Notes: generated by a model not told the origin, from the sequence alone. A stretch of 64,000 nt of DNA from an uncultured Tenacibaculum sp. (GCF_947494125.1 NZ_CANLTU010000004.1:62001-126000); one strand, 5' to 3'. Shown: positions 51,448 to 60,874, counted from the first letter of the stretch. Numbers and translations: made by a program.

Positions 51448-52659
51448 TTAATTATTTAACCTTTTTATTCCTTTTTTCCACCATTTAGCAGTTGCTACTC
51501 GTTCACCAAATCTCCATATATCATCAATAGATAATACCATTTTTCGAAAAGGACTATTCGCAAAACGAATTCCTATACGATGCCACCATTTACTAAAATC
51601 TTTATTATAGGGACATACACGAATACAAATTGCGCAATCGGTATTCATACCAACCCAAAACTTAAAACATTTTTCCGCGTTTATTGTCCATTTTGTAATA
51701 CCTGTATGGCTTGAAAAATTTGGAGGTTTAGATTGTGGCTTATCAAAAGGAATTGCTTTTACTGGACAACTCTTTGCGCACCTTTTACAAACTGTACAAA
51801 ACTCTTTTACACCAAACTTAATAGGCACATCATCTTTTAAAGGCAAATCGGTAAACACTTTTGCAATACGTATGTTAGGACCATATTTTGGTGTTATTAA
51901 CAAACCATGTCTTCCATATTCACCCAAACCAGCTTCAATTGCCATGGGAATATTTAAAGCAGTATCATTAAGTGAGGCAATTGCATTGTATCCTAAATTA
52001 GTTATGAATTGTGCCAAGGTATTAGCACATGTTAAACCATCTGTATACCCTATTCCTGTTGCTGCTCCACTTAAAGCAGCTGGGTAAGTTTTACTCAATT
52101 CAAAATCCATAGGAATAATAAGCATAATTGCATGCTTCATTCCTTCAGGCAAATCTAATTTCTTAGAATCTTGTGTTTTTCTACTAAAATTATCTGAATA
52201 CACCCAACGTTCGTCAATTTTACAAATACCTACCATTCCCGCACCAAACATTTTGGCTGCTAACTTTACTCTATTAGTAGTCTCTTCTTCTGATTCTAAT
52301 TCAACTTTCATAGGCGAACTAGGTGTGTAGGTTGCGTAATAATCTGTAAACCCTTCTACTTTTCCATTTTTACTAAAATTACGTTCCCCAACAAAATCTG
52401 TTATGTGCCAACTTGCATTTCGAAATGCAAAATCCCAATGGTCAAACCCTTTTGATTTTTTCGGAGCATAATTGGCAATATCATAACTAGCATAGAACTT
52501 TTTGGGGTCTATAGAATCATCCCATAATGAACGACTAAAGACATCGTTTTTTTGGTTAAATCTTTTTAAAGTTGGAGAAATATCGAATTCCCCATTCAAA
52601 AATTCTTTTGAAGAAACCTTAACTTTAGTAGTCCCCATTTTCCAATTTTTCCAGTTCAT
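51448..52659 (-). CDS. Reductive dehalogenase (RdhA)-like corrinoid/Fe-S protein
   Basis: A 403-residue protein matching RdhA over its whole length. GLGEYGRHGLLITPKYGPN and VFTDLPL (245-274) lead into FCTVCKRCAKSCPVKAIPF (Cys288, 291, 294, 298) and CFKFW...DCAICIRVCPYNK (Cys331, 342, 345, 349), two 4Fe-4S sites. The spacing WTINAEKCFKFW between the clusters is of RdhA and not of epoxyqueuosine reductase QueG. No twin-arginine signal and no RdhB anchor gene are present, so it is cytoplasmic and not a respiratory enzyme. It may remove halogen from an amino acid or aromatic breakdown product; that is inference from context. Confidence 0.85.
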   Translation of the reverse strand: MNWKNWKMGTTKVKVSSKEFLNGEFDISPTLKRFNQKNDVFSRSLWDDSIDPKKFYASYDIANYAPKKSKGFDHWDFAFRNASWHITDFVGERNFSKNGKVEGFTDYYATYTPSSPMKVELESEEETTNRVKLAAKMFGAGMVGICKIDERWVYSDNFSRKTQDSKKLDLPEGMKHAIMLIIPMDFELSKTYPAALSGAATGIGYTDGLTCANTLAQFITNLGYNAIASLNDTALNIPMAIEAGLGEYGRHGLLITPKYGPNIRIAKVFTDLPLKDDVPIKFGVKEFCTVCKRCAKSCPVKAIPFDKPQSKPPNFSSHTGITKWTINAEKCFKFWVGMNTDCAICIRVCPYNKDFSKWWHRIGIRFANSPFRKMVLSIDDIWRFGERVATAKWWKKGIKRLNN

Positions 52660-52703
52660 TTTTTGTATTTCTTTAAATTGATTACCTCACTTAACGATCA
52701 GTT

Positions 52704-54050
52704 TTAATTAAATCCGATTAATTGAGCGATATATATTGATAGAATACCGAGTATAATTAACACTGTATACGCTTTTATTGAAAATTTTAACCATTTACCA
52801 AAAGGGACTTTACAGGCTACTAATATTGCCATTAAAGCACCATTAGTTGGTATAATAAGTTCTGCAATACCTGCACCATATTGGTAACATAAAATAATTA
52901 ATTGTCTGGACACACCCATTAAATCAGCTAGTGGAGCAAGTAAAGGTATGGTCAGTACTGCCTGCCCACTTACACTCGGTACAGGGAAATGCATAACAGA
53001 TTGCATCAAGGTAATTCCAGTAAGAGAAATTTCTGTAGGTAATTGAGAAATAGGAGTAAACATGCTATTTACAATTGAATCTACAATATGTCCTTCTTCT
53101 AATACTACATAAATTGCTCTAGCCAACCCTATTAATAATCCAGCATAAACCATATCTTTAAATCCTTCGATGAATGAATTTATAGTTCCCGAAGTTTTTA
53201 ATCCACCAATAATCCCAGACAAGATTCCTGTTAGAAAAAATAAAGCGGTCATTTGTTCAAAATCCCAATTCCATTTTGAAACACCTATAACTAATACAAT
53301 AAATGTTAACCCTAATAAAAGTAAAATTACTTTATGTGCTTTGGAAAAATAAACTTTGTGAGTAGCTTCAATAGTTTGCGGTATTTTTCTTGTCTTTTTA
53401 ACATACCTAAATACCATGAAATTGTATATTAAAACTGCAACAACTAACACACCACTTCTAAAAATTGCACCAGATAACAATTCCACATCTGCTATTTTCT
53501 GAGCTATACCAACTTGAAAGGGATTTATTGGGCTAAATGCCGCTCCTACAAAAGCTGCACCAATACTGATGGCAACAGCTGTTAAATTATCAAAGCCTAA
53601 TCGAGCACAAAGCAATAATAACACAGGAACTAAGGGAATAATTTCTTCTTGAAAATTTTGAACAGCTCCTAAAGATGCAAACATAAAAATGCAAATAGAA
53701 ATGCCCCAAATTTCTTTTCCATTAAGTTTTGAAACCACATATTCCACGAGTGATTTTAGCGCTCCTGTATTATTAATAACTACAAAAGAGCCACCTACTA
53801 AAAACACAAAAAATATAACTGAGGCAGCTTGTTGCATCCCTTTAGGAATTGCCACTAACATATCAAAAAATCCAACAGGGCTAGAAGATGTAATAGCATA
53901 CGAATTCGATACTATTACTTGTCTACCTGATACCTCATCTAATACTCTTTCAAAAGCTCCAGCCTGTACTATATGAGTTGCAATCATTGCTATTACAATG
54001 AAGCTCATAAGTAAAATTATAGGGTCTGGAAATTTTATTTTTTTGAGCAT
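52704..54050 (-). CDS. YfcC/DcuC-family transporter
   Basis: A 448-residue membrane protein with about twelve helices. It opens with PDPIILLMSFIVIAMIATHI and VQAGAF, and continues with SVIFFVFLVGGSFVVINNTG, NFQEEIIPLVPVLLLLCARL and FSPINPFQVGIAQ. This matches the YfcC family, often annotated as basic or C4-dicarboxylate amino-acid carriers. It is the only transporter in the block, so it probably imports the released amino acid or dipeptide. Confidence 0.88.
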   Translation of the reverse strand: MLKKIKFPDPIILLMSFIVIAMIATHIVQAGAFERVLDEVSGRQVIVSNSYAITSSSPVGFFDMLVAIPKGMQQAASVIFFVFLVGGSFVVINNTGALKSLVEYVVSKLNGKEIWGISICIFMFASLGAVQNFQEEIIPLVPVLLLLCARLGFDNLTAVAISIGAAFVGAAFSPINPFQVGIAQKIADVELLSGAIFRSGVLVVAVLIYNFMVFRYVKKTRKIPQTIEATHKVYFSKAHKVILLLLGLTFIVLVIGVSKWNWDFEQMTALFFLTGILSGIIGGLKTSGTINSFIEGFKDMVYAGLLIGLARAIYVVLEEGHIVDSIVNSMFTPISQLPTEISLTGITLMQSVMHFPVPSVSGQAVLTIPLLAPLADLMGVSRQLIILCYQYGAGIAELIIPTNGALMAILVACKVPFGKWLKFSIKAYTVLIILGILSIYIAQLIGFN

Positions 54051-54062
54051 TTTAAGTACGAA

Positions 54063-55019
54063 TTAACTGTTAGCATCTAAATAATTAAGATAAACTGCTT
54101 TTGTAATTACAATATCTTGTACCGCTACACCTGTTAAATCTGCTACCGTAATTTGATTTTCATTGCTTCGGTGCAACTTAGAGTTCTGAATAGCAGTTCC
54201 TAATTCTACAACTTTATCTGCTGTAATTGTACCATCAGTTGTGGCTCTATAAATTTCTCCTCTACTTTTACTTTGAGGAATACTATCTGAAATAACAATA
54301 GCTGCTTTTTGCAAGATAGCACTTTCTAGTTCCTGCTTTTCAGGAGTATCAGAGCCAACTGCTGTAATATGTGTGCCTGCCTGAATATCTACGGCTTTTA
54401 TTAAAGCCATTTCAGATGGAGTAGTGGTTAAAATAAAATTACAGTGTTTCCCAATTTCTGAAGTATCTTTTGCAATATGAATCTCGTAATCTCCTTTCAA
54501 TTCATTCTTGAATTGTTCTGCGCTTTCTATATGTCTATCCCAAATCCAAACGGTTTTACAAGGAGAAATTTTTTGTAGATATTCTAATTGTAATCTTCCT
54601 TGAATACCTGTACCAATAATACCAATTGCCTTTATATTTTTGGGAGCAAAATACTTTGCTACTACTGCTCCTGCAGCTGCGGTTCTTATATTAGTAAGAT
54701 ATCCTTCATCTAACAGCACACCTTTTATTTCGCCTGTTTTTTGGCTAAAAATAAGCATAAGTCCTTGACTTGATGAGATGCCTAGTTTTACATTATCATA
54801 AAAACCAGAGGCGATTTTTATAACAAAATAATCGTCATTTTTAATATACCCATATTTTATATGTGCTTCGCCTTTAGGCTCTTCAAAAAGCAATTCGCCC
54901 ACAGGTGGCACTACTGTATTATTATTACTGTATTGAACAAATCCTTCTTCAATGGCAGTAACCAAGTCTAAGTTTTCTAAAATGGATTTTATTTTTTCTA
55001 GCCTAATAATAGTCGCCAT
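54063..55019 (-). CDS. Ornithine cyclodeaminase family protein, second copy
   Basis: A 318-residue enzyme of the same family as that at 44690 but clearly diverged. Signatures are PPVGELLFEEPKGEAHIKYG, LTNIRTAAAGAVVAKYF, GIIGTGIQGRLQLEYLQKIS and ITAVGSDTPEKQELES. Its start overlaps the dehydratase gene by 17 bases. A fused layout of dehydratase plus this family is known from ectoine breakdown (EutB/EutC) and the beta-hydroxyaspartate cycle (BhcB/BhcD), so reduction of an imino acid formed by the dehydratase is plausible. Confidence 0.87.
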   Translation of the reverse strand: MATIIRLEKIKSILENLDLVTAIEEGFVQYSNNNTVVPPVGELLFEEPKGEAHIKYGYIKNDDYFVIKIASGFYDNVKLGISSSQGLMLIFSQKTGEIKGVLLDEGYLTNIRTAAAGAVVAKYFAPKNIKAIGIIGTGIQGRLQLEYLQKISPCKTVWIWDRHIESAEQFKNELKGDYEIHIAKDTSEIGKHCNFILTTTPSEMALIKAVDIQAGTHITAVGSDTPEKQELESAILQKAAIVISDSIPQSKSRGEIYRATTDGTITADKVVELGTAIQNSKLHRSNENQITVADLTGVAVQDIVITKAVYLNYLDANS

Positions 55020-55971
55020 AATTTTCGTTTATTTCAGTTAATAATTCTTTATTTATTTTTTTTCCGGTTAAGATTAAAACCACATTTTTATTACGAAATG
55101 TATTATCTTTTAATATCGCTGCTACTGGTAATGCAGCTGTTGGCTCTACGGTGGTATCATGATACTTATATAAAAATGCCACTGCTTTTTTTATGGCTTC
55201 CTCATCAACAAGTTTAATTTCAGTAAGTAGTTCTTTACAAATTTTAAATGTAATTGCATTGTCTTCAATACCACCAGCTGCAGCATCTGCAAGGGTATTT
55301 AAAGTACTAGGTACAACAATTTTACCAGCCTGAATTGAATCGTGCATTTCAGAAGCATTTTCGGGTTGGCATCCTACAATGTTTACCTTTTCATTTTCAG
55401 AAAAATAAGAACACACTCCAGAAATGAGTCCACCACCACCTATTGGCGCTAAAATTGTATCAACATTAGGCAATTGCTCTTCTATTTCTACAGCAATGGT
55501 ACCTTGGCCTTTTATGATTTCTATATCATTATATGGATGGATTAAAACAGCGCCCTCTTCCTTTGCATAGGCTGTCGCTTTTGCTTCAGTTTCCATACTG
55601 TTTTTTCCAAAAAAAACTTTTTCAAAAGCATATTTCGCAATTCCATTTAGCTTTACTTTTCCAATATTTTCCGGTAAAAAAAGTTTCCCTTTAAAATCAA
55701 ATTTTTCAGAAGCATATCCAAATGCTGCCGCATGATTCCCTGTAGAAGCTGCAATAAAAGGCTTACTAAAGTCGTTTTTTGGCAAACTCTTTATTTTGGC
55801 AAGAACGCCTCTTATTTTAAAGGAATTCGTTAACTGTAAATGTTCCATTTTTAAATAGACATTTGCTCCAGAAATTTCACTTAATTTATGTGAGTGAATT
55901 AAAGGCGTTTTACCAATATCTGCTTTGATGTTTTTATAAGCATTTACTATCTCTTTTTTACTTATCACCAA
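55003..55971 (-). CDS. Threonine/serine dehydratase-like PLP enzyme
   Basis: A 322-residue type II PLP-fold enzyme. QLTNSFKIRGVLAKI has the PLP Lys, AASTGNHAAAFGYAS the substrate loop, and LAPIGGGGLISGV the phosphate-binding glycine loop. The C-terminal regulatory (ACT) domain of biosynthetic IlvA is absent, as in catabolic dehydratases and in BhcB and EutB. It probably removes water or another beta group from a hydroxy-amino acid; the exact substrate is open. Confidence 0.87.
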   Translation of the reverse strand: MVISKKEIVNAYKNIKADIGKTPLIHSHKLSEISGANVYLKMEHLQLTNSFKIRGVLAKIKSLPKNDFSKPFIAASTGNHAAAFGYASEKFDFKGKLFLPENIGKVKLNGIAKYAFEKVFFGKNSMETEAKATAYAKEEGAVLIHPYNDIEIIKGQGTIAVEIEEQLPNVDTILAPIGGGGLISGVCSYFSENEKVNIVGCQPENASEMHDSIQAGKIVVPSTLNTLADAAAGGIEDNAITFKICKELLTEIKLVDEEAIKKAVAFLYKYHDTTVEPTAALPVAAILKDNTFRNKNVVLILTGKKINKELLTEINENYGDYY

Positions 55972-55974
55972 CTT

Positions 55975-56787
55975 CTAATTTTGTACAATCTTTTTTAAAT
56001 TCACTCTTTGGTCATAAGCTTCTTTATAGAGTAAGAATTGATAATAACCATATTTGGTAGGATCTTGACCTAGCATTTGATAATTTTCATTAAAGAATTT
56101 TTTCTCATCAGCGCCTTCTGGCGCTGGCGAACCTAATAACTTCATTACTTTAGTTGTTTCTGTAACAAATTTTTTCAATTCTTTTTCCATACCTTGCTGC
56201 AACCAAAAAGCTACGGCTACTTTGTTGGCATACAACTCACCTGCCCATAAATCATTATAGTTAATATCTTTTACTTTCTGTGTGCCTTGTATAAAATGTC
56301 CTAATTCGTGTGGTACTAAAAACCAATTGAAGTTTTTCTTAAAAAATTCTTCTCCTGTAAAATGACTCTTTGTTTGTTCCATCCAAGAGTCCATCATTTT
56401 TTTCATTCCTTCTGGAGCCAATCCCCAGGTTGGTGCTATTAAAAAACCTTCTTTATCATCACCATTAAACGACATTAGCGATGGTGTAAATACAACTGCT
56501 ACTTCTGGTTTGTATGGGTGTACATATCCTTCTGCTTCTACAGCCTTTAAAAATCGATCTCTAATTTCGGAAACTTTTTTCTCTACTTCAGAAATATCCG
56601 CTGCCGTTTGACCAGGTTGTTTTTTAAGTGCTTCGATTTCCACTCTTATAGACTCTTTATTTTCTTCACTTTCTGTTTCAGTAGTAATTTCGGTTTGTTC
56701 TTTTATTGTTTCTTTTTTTGTATTCTTGCACCCTATAGTTAATGTAAATACTGTAAATAGTGATACTGCAATTAGTTTTGTTTTCAT
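55975..56787 (-). CDS. Lipoprotein metallopeptidase with HELGH motif
   Basis: A 270-residue lipoprotein (TIGC, Cys20). An acidic linker (25-70) leads to a domain with FNWFLVPHELGHFIQGTQ, HELGH at 160-164, and WAGELYANKVAVAFWLQQGM with Glu184 as a likely third zinc ligand. The fold is gluzincin-like. It matches the next gene over about 200 residues. Substrate unknown, probably peptides. It starts four bases after the dehydratase region's upstream neighbour, within the same operon. Confidence 0.72.
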   Translation of the reverse strand: MKTKLIAVSLFTVFTLTIGCKNTKKETIKEQTEITTETESEENKESIRVEIEALKKQPGQTAADISEVEKKVSEIRDRFLKAVEAEGYVHPYKPEVAVVFTPSLMSFNGDDKEGFLIAPTWGLAPEGMKKMMDSWMEQTKSHFTGEEFFKKNFNWFLVPHELGHFIQGTQKVKDINYNDLWAGELYANKVAVAFWLQQGMEKELKKFVTETTKVMKLLGSPAPEGADEKKFFNENYQMLGQDPTKYGYYQFLLYKEAYDQRVNLKKIVQN

Positions 56788-56805
56788 ATTGTATATTTCT
56801 TAAGT

Positions 56806-57564
56806 TTATGGTCTATTCTTTTTTTTTATAACAATGTTCGTATATTTATTTCTTTGACTGTAAGCTTCTTTATAGAGTAAAAATTGATAATAGCCATATT
56901 TAGTAGGGTCTTCTGATAATTCTCCATAATTTTCATTAAAGAATTTTTTTTCATCGACTCCTTCTGGTGCTGGCGACCCCAATAACTCCTTTACTTTCGT
57001 TGTTTCTGCAATAAATTCTTCTAACTCTTTTTCCATACCTTGTTGTAACCAAAAAGCAATGGCTACTTTATTAGCGTATAGTTCTCCTGCCCATAAATCA
57101 TTTTCATCGATAGCACCAACTTCTTGAGTGGTTTGAACAAAATGCCCTAATTCGTGTGGTACTAAAAACCAGTTGAAATTTTTCTTAAAAAACTCTTCTC
57201 CTGTAAAATGACTTTTTGTTTGTTCCATCCAGGAGTTCATCATTGTTTTCATTTCATCGGGTGTATCTTCCCATACAGGAGCAACTAATAATCCTGATTC
57301 GTGGTTTCCATTAAAAGCCATTAATACTGGTGTAAATGCAACTATAACTTGTGGGGTATATGGATTTTTATAACCTTCCTTTTCAACAGTCATTAAAAAT
57401 TGATCTCTTATTTTTGAAATGTTATTATTTACAACTTTTGCTTCTTCTGAAGGAAATACAACACCATAAACTACATTTGTTACCATTTTTACCATTGGTA
57501 TTTGGTATACTAGAACACATATCACCATAAGTATTCCTAAACCTATTAATATCTTTTTTTTCAT
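56806..57564 (-). CDS. Membrane-anchored paralogue of the HELGH metallopeptidase
   Basis: A 252-residue protein anchored by one N-terminal helix (5-25) rather than by a lipid. From about residue 50 it is the tandem paralogue of the gene that follows it, with HELGH at 137-141 and Glu161. The phrase SWMEQTKSHFTGEEFFKKNF is identical in both. The catalytic residues are intact in both copies, so the pair may differ in membrane localisation. Confidence 0.72.
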   Translation of the reverse strand: MKKKILIGLGILMVICVLVYQIPMVKMVTNVVYGVVFPSEEAKVVNNNISKIRDQFLMTVEKEGYKNPYTPQVIVAFTPVLMAFNGNHESGLLVAPVWEDTPDEMKTMMNSWMEQTKSHFTGEEFFKKNFNWFLVPHELGHFVQTTQEVGAIDENDLWAGELYANKVAIAFWLQQGMEKELEEFIAETTKVKELLGSPAPEGVDEKKFFNENYGELSEDPTKYGYYQFLLYKEAYSQRNKYTNIVIKKKNRP

Positions 57565-57650
57565 TGTTTAAAAATTTTAATTTAACAACTTACCCTTATT
57601 AATTGCTTCATCAGGCAGTTATGTTTTTGTTTTTTGTTTAAATAAACTAA

Positions 57651-57824
57651 TTATCTTTTTGGTAAAAGTTTACTAATAATAATTAAAATGACACCAACGA
57701 GTACAGCCCATATTGGTATATCAGTAACAAAAAGAATAAATGGGTTCCATAAAAAAAGTACAATTCCAATTAGAATCAGTGTTATACCTGTATAAAGGAA
57801 AAAATTTGTTTTTTCAGATTTCAT
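57651..57824 (-). CDS. Small two-helix membrane protein
   Basis: A 57-codon frame, ATG at 57822-57824, stop at 57651-57653. The peptide has two hydrophobic helices (about 8-26 and 36-52) with a Trp-Asn-Pro turn and a basic end, ISKLLPKR. It lies two bases beyond the stop codon of the M28 fusion gene, so it is probably co-translated. No family was recognised. Confidence 0.6.
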   Translation of the reverse strand: MKSEKTNFFLYTGITLILIGIVLFLWNPFILFVTDIPIWAVLVGVILIIISKLLPKR

Positions 57825-57826
57825 TT

Positions 57827-59299
57827 TTATTTATTAGGAAAATTTTCATCTATGAGTTCAATACTGTTTTGAATTAATTTTACCACATTTTCATAAAATA
57901 TTGGATTTATATTTTCAAAATCATCTGTTGCTTTATGGTAATCTGGATGATCTTCTTCGCTAAACGTAATATTTGGAATTCCTTTTTTGTGAAATGGACC
58001 ATTGTCCGAAGAAAACATCCAATAATCTTTTGTTTTATCTTTAGGGTCATCATGCCCATAAGAAACTAATAAAGGGCTTTCTTTTGCCACTTTTTCAATA
58101 AGCGGTTTAAATTGCGGATATGGAAACGTACCAACTACATATATTTCGTTTTTAGAGTTACGACTTATCATGTCAAAATTAAAATCTATTTTTATATCTG
58201 TTAACGGCACTGGAGGGTGGTCAACAAAATGTTTAGAACCATGCAAGCCCATTTCTTCAGCATCAAAAGCTGCGAAAATAATAGAATGTTCGGGTTGATT
58301 CTGTTTAAAGTGCTTCGCTAAAACAAGTAAAGCCGAAGTGCCAGATGCATTATCGTCTGCGCCATTAAACACAACACCATCTACAACACCTAAATGATCG
58401 TAATGAGCACCAATAACAATGTATTTATTAGGATATGTTTTTCCTTTAACATAACCTATAAGATTAGTGCCTTGTCTTTCTTTTTTAGAATCTCTGTCTT
58501 TAAAAATAAAGACTGAATTGTAACTACTATTAAATGTTTCTAAACCAATTGTAGTAAAGTAAGATCTAATTAGATTTTGTGTTTTTTCGTTATACCCATT
58601 GCCTCTTCCTTTAAATGCATTAGAAGATAATTCTTTTTGAATTTCTAACAATTCAGATGATTGTATTGTGGTAGTTACGTGGTATTTTTTAATTTCATCT
58701 ACAGTCATCCAATGCATTTCATCAGCTGGTGCTGCTTCTAAAGTATACCAATAAAAGTCTGTTGGAATTTGCATATTTATATAGTAATCTAAATATTTTT
58801 TATGCGCTTCATCTTCTCTTGGGTATTCTAATGCAGCTTTATCGCCACCAGACCAAGAATGTACGCCTAATTTTGCTGTTGGGTGTACTGCTCTTTCTTT
58901 TCCAGCTAAGAACATATCTGTTCCTCCAGAGGCAACCATCCCATTTTTTGGTAAATAGGTATTGATATTACGCTTTCTAATTTCTTGTGATGCTACTAAA
59001 TTTACCTCATCATCAATAGATCCTGCAACTTCTTCCATTACCAACGTTGTAACTTCAGGGTTTTTATCTAATACTTCTTTAATATCTATTAATGTGTTTG
59101 AGTAGATGACCCCTTTCATGTATAAGGTGTCTTTTTTAGGTTGATTTTCTTTAAAATAGAATTCAGCAACTTGGTCTCCAGAAACTGTTAGCATTACTTT
59201 CTGCCCCAGAGCTGAACCAAATAGTACTTGTGGGAAAAATATAATAATAATAACTCCAATTAAAAGAATTGCTAATAATGTAATAATTACTTTTTTCAT
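57827..59299 (-). CDS. Fusion of ClpP-like domain and M28 zinc peptidase
   Basis: A 490-residue membrane-anchored protein (helix 4-22). Residues 57-200 are a ClpP/crotonase-like domain: KGVIYSNTLIDIKEVL, NGMVASGGTDMFLAGKERAV with Ser124, and KLGVHSWSG with His147, the places of the catalytic Ser and His of such peptidases. Residues about 270-480 are an M28 peptidase: IVIGAHYDHLG, VFNGADDNASGTSAL, AAFDAEEMGLHGSKH and NFDMISRN, with a closing His in DHPDYHKATDDFENI. Both active sites look intact. The ATG at 59297-59299 is used because an earlier start lies in the terminator leader. Confidence 0.85.
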   Translation of the reverse strand: MKKVIITLLAILLIGVIIIIFFPQVLFGSALGQKVMLTVSGDQVAEFYFKENQPKKDTLYMKGVIYSNTLIDIKEVLDKNPEVTTLVMEEVAGSIDDEVNLVASQEIRKRNINTYLPKNGMVASGGTDMFLAGKERAVHPTAKLGVHSWSGGDKAALEYPREDEAHKKYLDYYINMQIPTDFYWYTLEAAPADEMHWMTVDEIKKYHVTTTIQSSELLEIQKELSSNAFKGRGNGYNEKTQNLIRSYFTTIGLETFNSSYNSVFIFKDRDSKKERQGTNLIGYVKGKTYPNKYIVIGAHYDHLGVVDGVVFNGADDNASGTSALLVLAKHFKQNQPEHSIIFAAFDAEEMGLHGSKHFVDHPPVPLTDIKIDFNFDMISRNSKNEIYVVGTFPYPQFKPLIEKVAKESPLLVSYGHDDPKDKTKDYWMFSSDNGPFHKKGIPNITFSEEDHPDYHKATDDFENINPIFYENVVKLIQNSIELIDENFPNK

Positions 59300-59326
59300 T
59301 CTTGTATTTTTAAAATTAGCGCAAAA

Positions 59327-59461
59327 AAAATCTCCGTACACCAAACCAACTTTTGTTGATTAAGGTATACGGAGATTTTCCGTAAGAAATCGACTTATTT
59401 TCCCAATGTTCTTCCTTAAGATAGAAAACAAGTGAGCAATGTTTATATTACTTCATTTCCT
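59327..59461 (-). ncRNA. Leader RNA with terminator, copy 1 (M28 fusion gene)
   Basis: The 5' leader of the M28 fusion gene. On the minus strand it contains a hairpin of CTTGTTTTC with GAAAATAAG (59394-59432) around the conserved loop TATCTTAAGGAAGAACATTG. Next comes TTACGGA, able to pair with TCCGTA, and then a long hairpin (59327-59378) that ends in a T-run just before the gene. The loop core and the switching strand are nearly identical to copy 2, while the tip of the final hairpin differs but still pairs (CAAC/GTTG versus ATTAG/CTAAT). This is the pattern of a cis-acting attenuator or riboswitch of unrecognised class. Confidence 0.7.
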
Positions 59462-59467
59462 CAGACA

Positions 59468-59501
59468 CAAATATACAACAAATAGTTGTAACAAGCAACT
59501 A
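59468..59501 (-). promoter_or_regulatory. Promoter and MarR-type palindrome, site 4 of 5 (M28 fusion)
   Basis: Minus-strand TATATTTG at 59468-59475 is the -7 box, and the palindrome TAGTTG-N7-CAACTA at 59483-59501 lies eight bases further upstream, over the spacer and -33 region. The geometry is the same as at site 5. Confidence 0.78.
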
Positions 59502-59614
59502 AAATATGTTTTTAACTATTTTTTAAGATTTAATTCTTCAATAAAATCACTTAGTTTAATGGTGTTAAAACCTCAAAATCTCAGGTAATGATGAGTTTTA
59601 ATCTACTCTAAATA

Positions 59615-60874
59615 TTACTTAAGCTTTAATAATGCTTTTTCGAGTAATATAAATATTGTAGAAACCTCTTCCTTTTTCGATGTTCCAACTGATAATCTAA
59701 ACCAATTTGATCCGTCAGAAGCTCCAAAAGCATAAAAGGGTACAATGGCTAGTTTTGCCTCGCTAAGAAGGTAAGATGTTATCTCTTTAGTTGTTTTTAA
59801 CTTTTGCTGACTAGGTGTAATTTTATCGATTAAATCAAATTGAATTGTTAAATATAATGCTGCTTCTGGTTTTATTGCATCTACAAGGAAACCTTTAGAC
59901 TTTAGCACTTTAAATCCATTATAAAATTGATTTAACCTTTCTTTCAATTCGTTTTTAATTTCTTCAAGATAATTATTCACATGTATAGCTTCACTTAAGT
60001 AGGAAGCCGTAGCTAATTGTTCTGCTTTGGGTGCCCAAGCTCCAATATGAGACAATAATGCTTTCATTTTATCTATAATTATTTGAGGCCCAAAAGCCCA
60101 ACCAACTCTCACTCCTGTTGAGGCAAACGCTTTTGAAATTCCGTCTACAAAAATCGTAAAGTCTTTTATTTCTGGTACAAGAGAGACAGGATTAAAATGC
60201 TGAATTTCATCATAAGTTAATTGCCAATAAATCTGATCATAAAGTAAGTATATTGGCTTTCTTCCTTGTTGAAGTCTCTCCTTGTTTTCAAGAACAATCA
60301 TTTCAGAAATTTCTAATAACGTTTCTTTATCAAAAGTTGTTCCTGTTGGATTTAAGGGTGAGCATAATGAAATCAAATTTACATCTTTAATATATGGTTG
60401 AATTTCTTCTACCGTTGGCATGAACTTGTTTTCTGGTTTGGTTTGAATAATTATAGCTTTATTTCTCGACAAATATGTATAGGCATCATTGTTCCATGAA
60501 GGAACTGGAAATAAAACCGTATCATCTATATCTAATACTGTTTGGTATATAGCATAAATTAAGGGTCTTGCTCCTCCAGATATTAGTATTTCTTCTTGAG
60601 AATAGTCCAGGTTTAACCTAGTATTTAAATAATTTGAGACACTCTTTCTCAATGTTTCCATTCCGTTCGCCTGAGGGTAATTGGTTTGATTTTTCTCATA
60701 AAAATTAACAATTAATTCTTTTAATCTTTCTGGAATTTGGAATATCTCTGGGTCGAAATCTCCTATGGTCTGGTTATAAACCTTAGTTCCAGATTCCTTT
60801 AGCTTGCTAACCTCTCCTGCAATATTTATTATTTGAGATCCTTTAAGTCCTTGAGATAGTTTAGATATTTTCAT
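59615..60874 (-). CDS. Class I aminotransferase
   Basis: A 419-residue type I PLP aminotransferase. DGISKAFASTGVRVGWAFGP contains the PLP Lys and following Arg, SLCSPLNPTGTTFDKETLLE the NPTG motif, and FRLSVGTSKKEEVST the carboxylate-binding Arg. It most resembles aspartate/aromatic-type enzymes; the amino donor is not decided. It has its own operator, promoter and leader RNA. The ATG at 60872-60874 is preferred over an upstream TTG. Confidence 0.9.
   Translation of the reverse strand: MKISKLSQGLKGSQIINIAGEVSKLKESGTKVYNQTIGDFDPEIFQIPERLKELIVNFYEKNQTNYPQANGMETLRKSVSNYLNTRLNLDYSQEEILISGGARPLIYAIYQTVLDIDDTVLFPVPSWNNDAYTYLSRNKAIIIQTKPENKFMPTVEEIQPYIKDVNLISLCSPLNPTGTTFDKETLLEISEMIVLENKERLQQGRKPIYLLYDQIYWQLTYDEIQHFNPVSLVPEIKDFTIFVDGISKAFASTGVRVGWAFGPQIIIDKMKALLSHIGAWAPKAEQLATASYLSEAIHVNNYLEEIKNELKERLNQFYNGFKVLKSKGFLVDAIKPEAALYLTIQFDLIDKITPSQQKLKTTKEITSYLLSEAKLAIVPFYAFGASDGSNWFRLSVGTSKKEEVSTIFILLEKALLKLK

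Noticed and set aside
51448..52659. Epoxyqueuosine reductase QueG
   Set aside because: The GLGEYGRHGLLITPKYG and CFKFW spacing between the clusters follow reductive dehalogenases, and the QueG motifs are absent.
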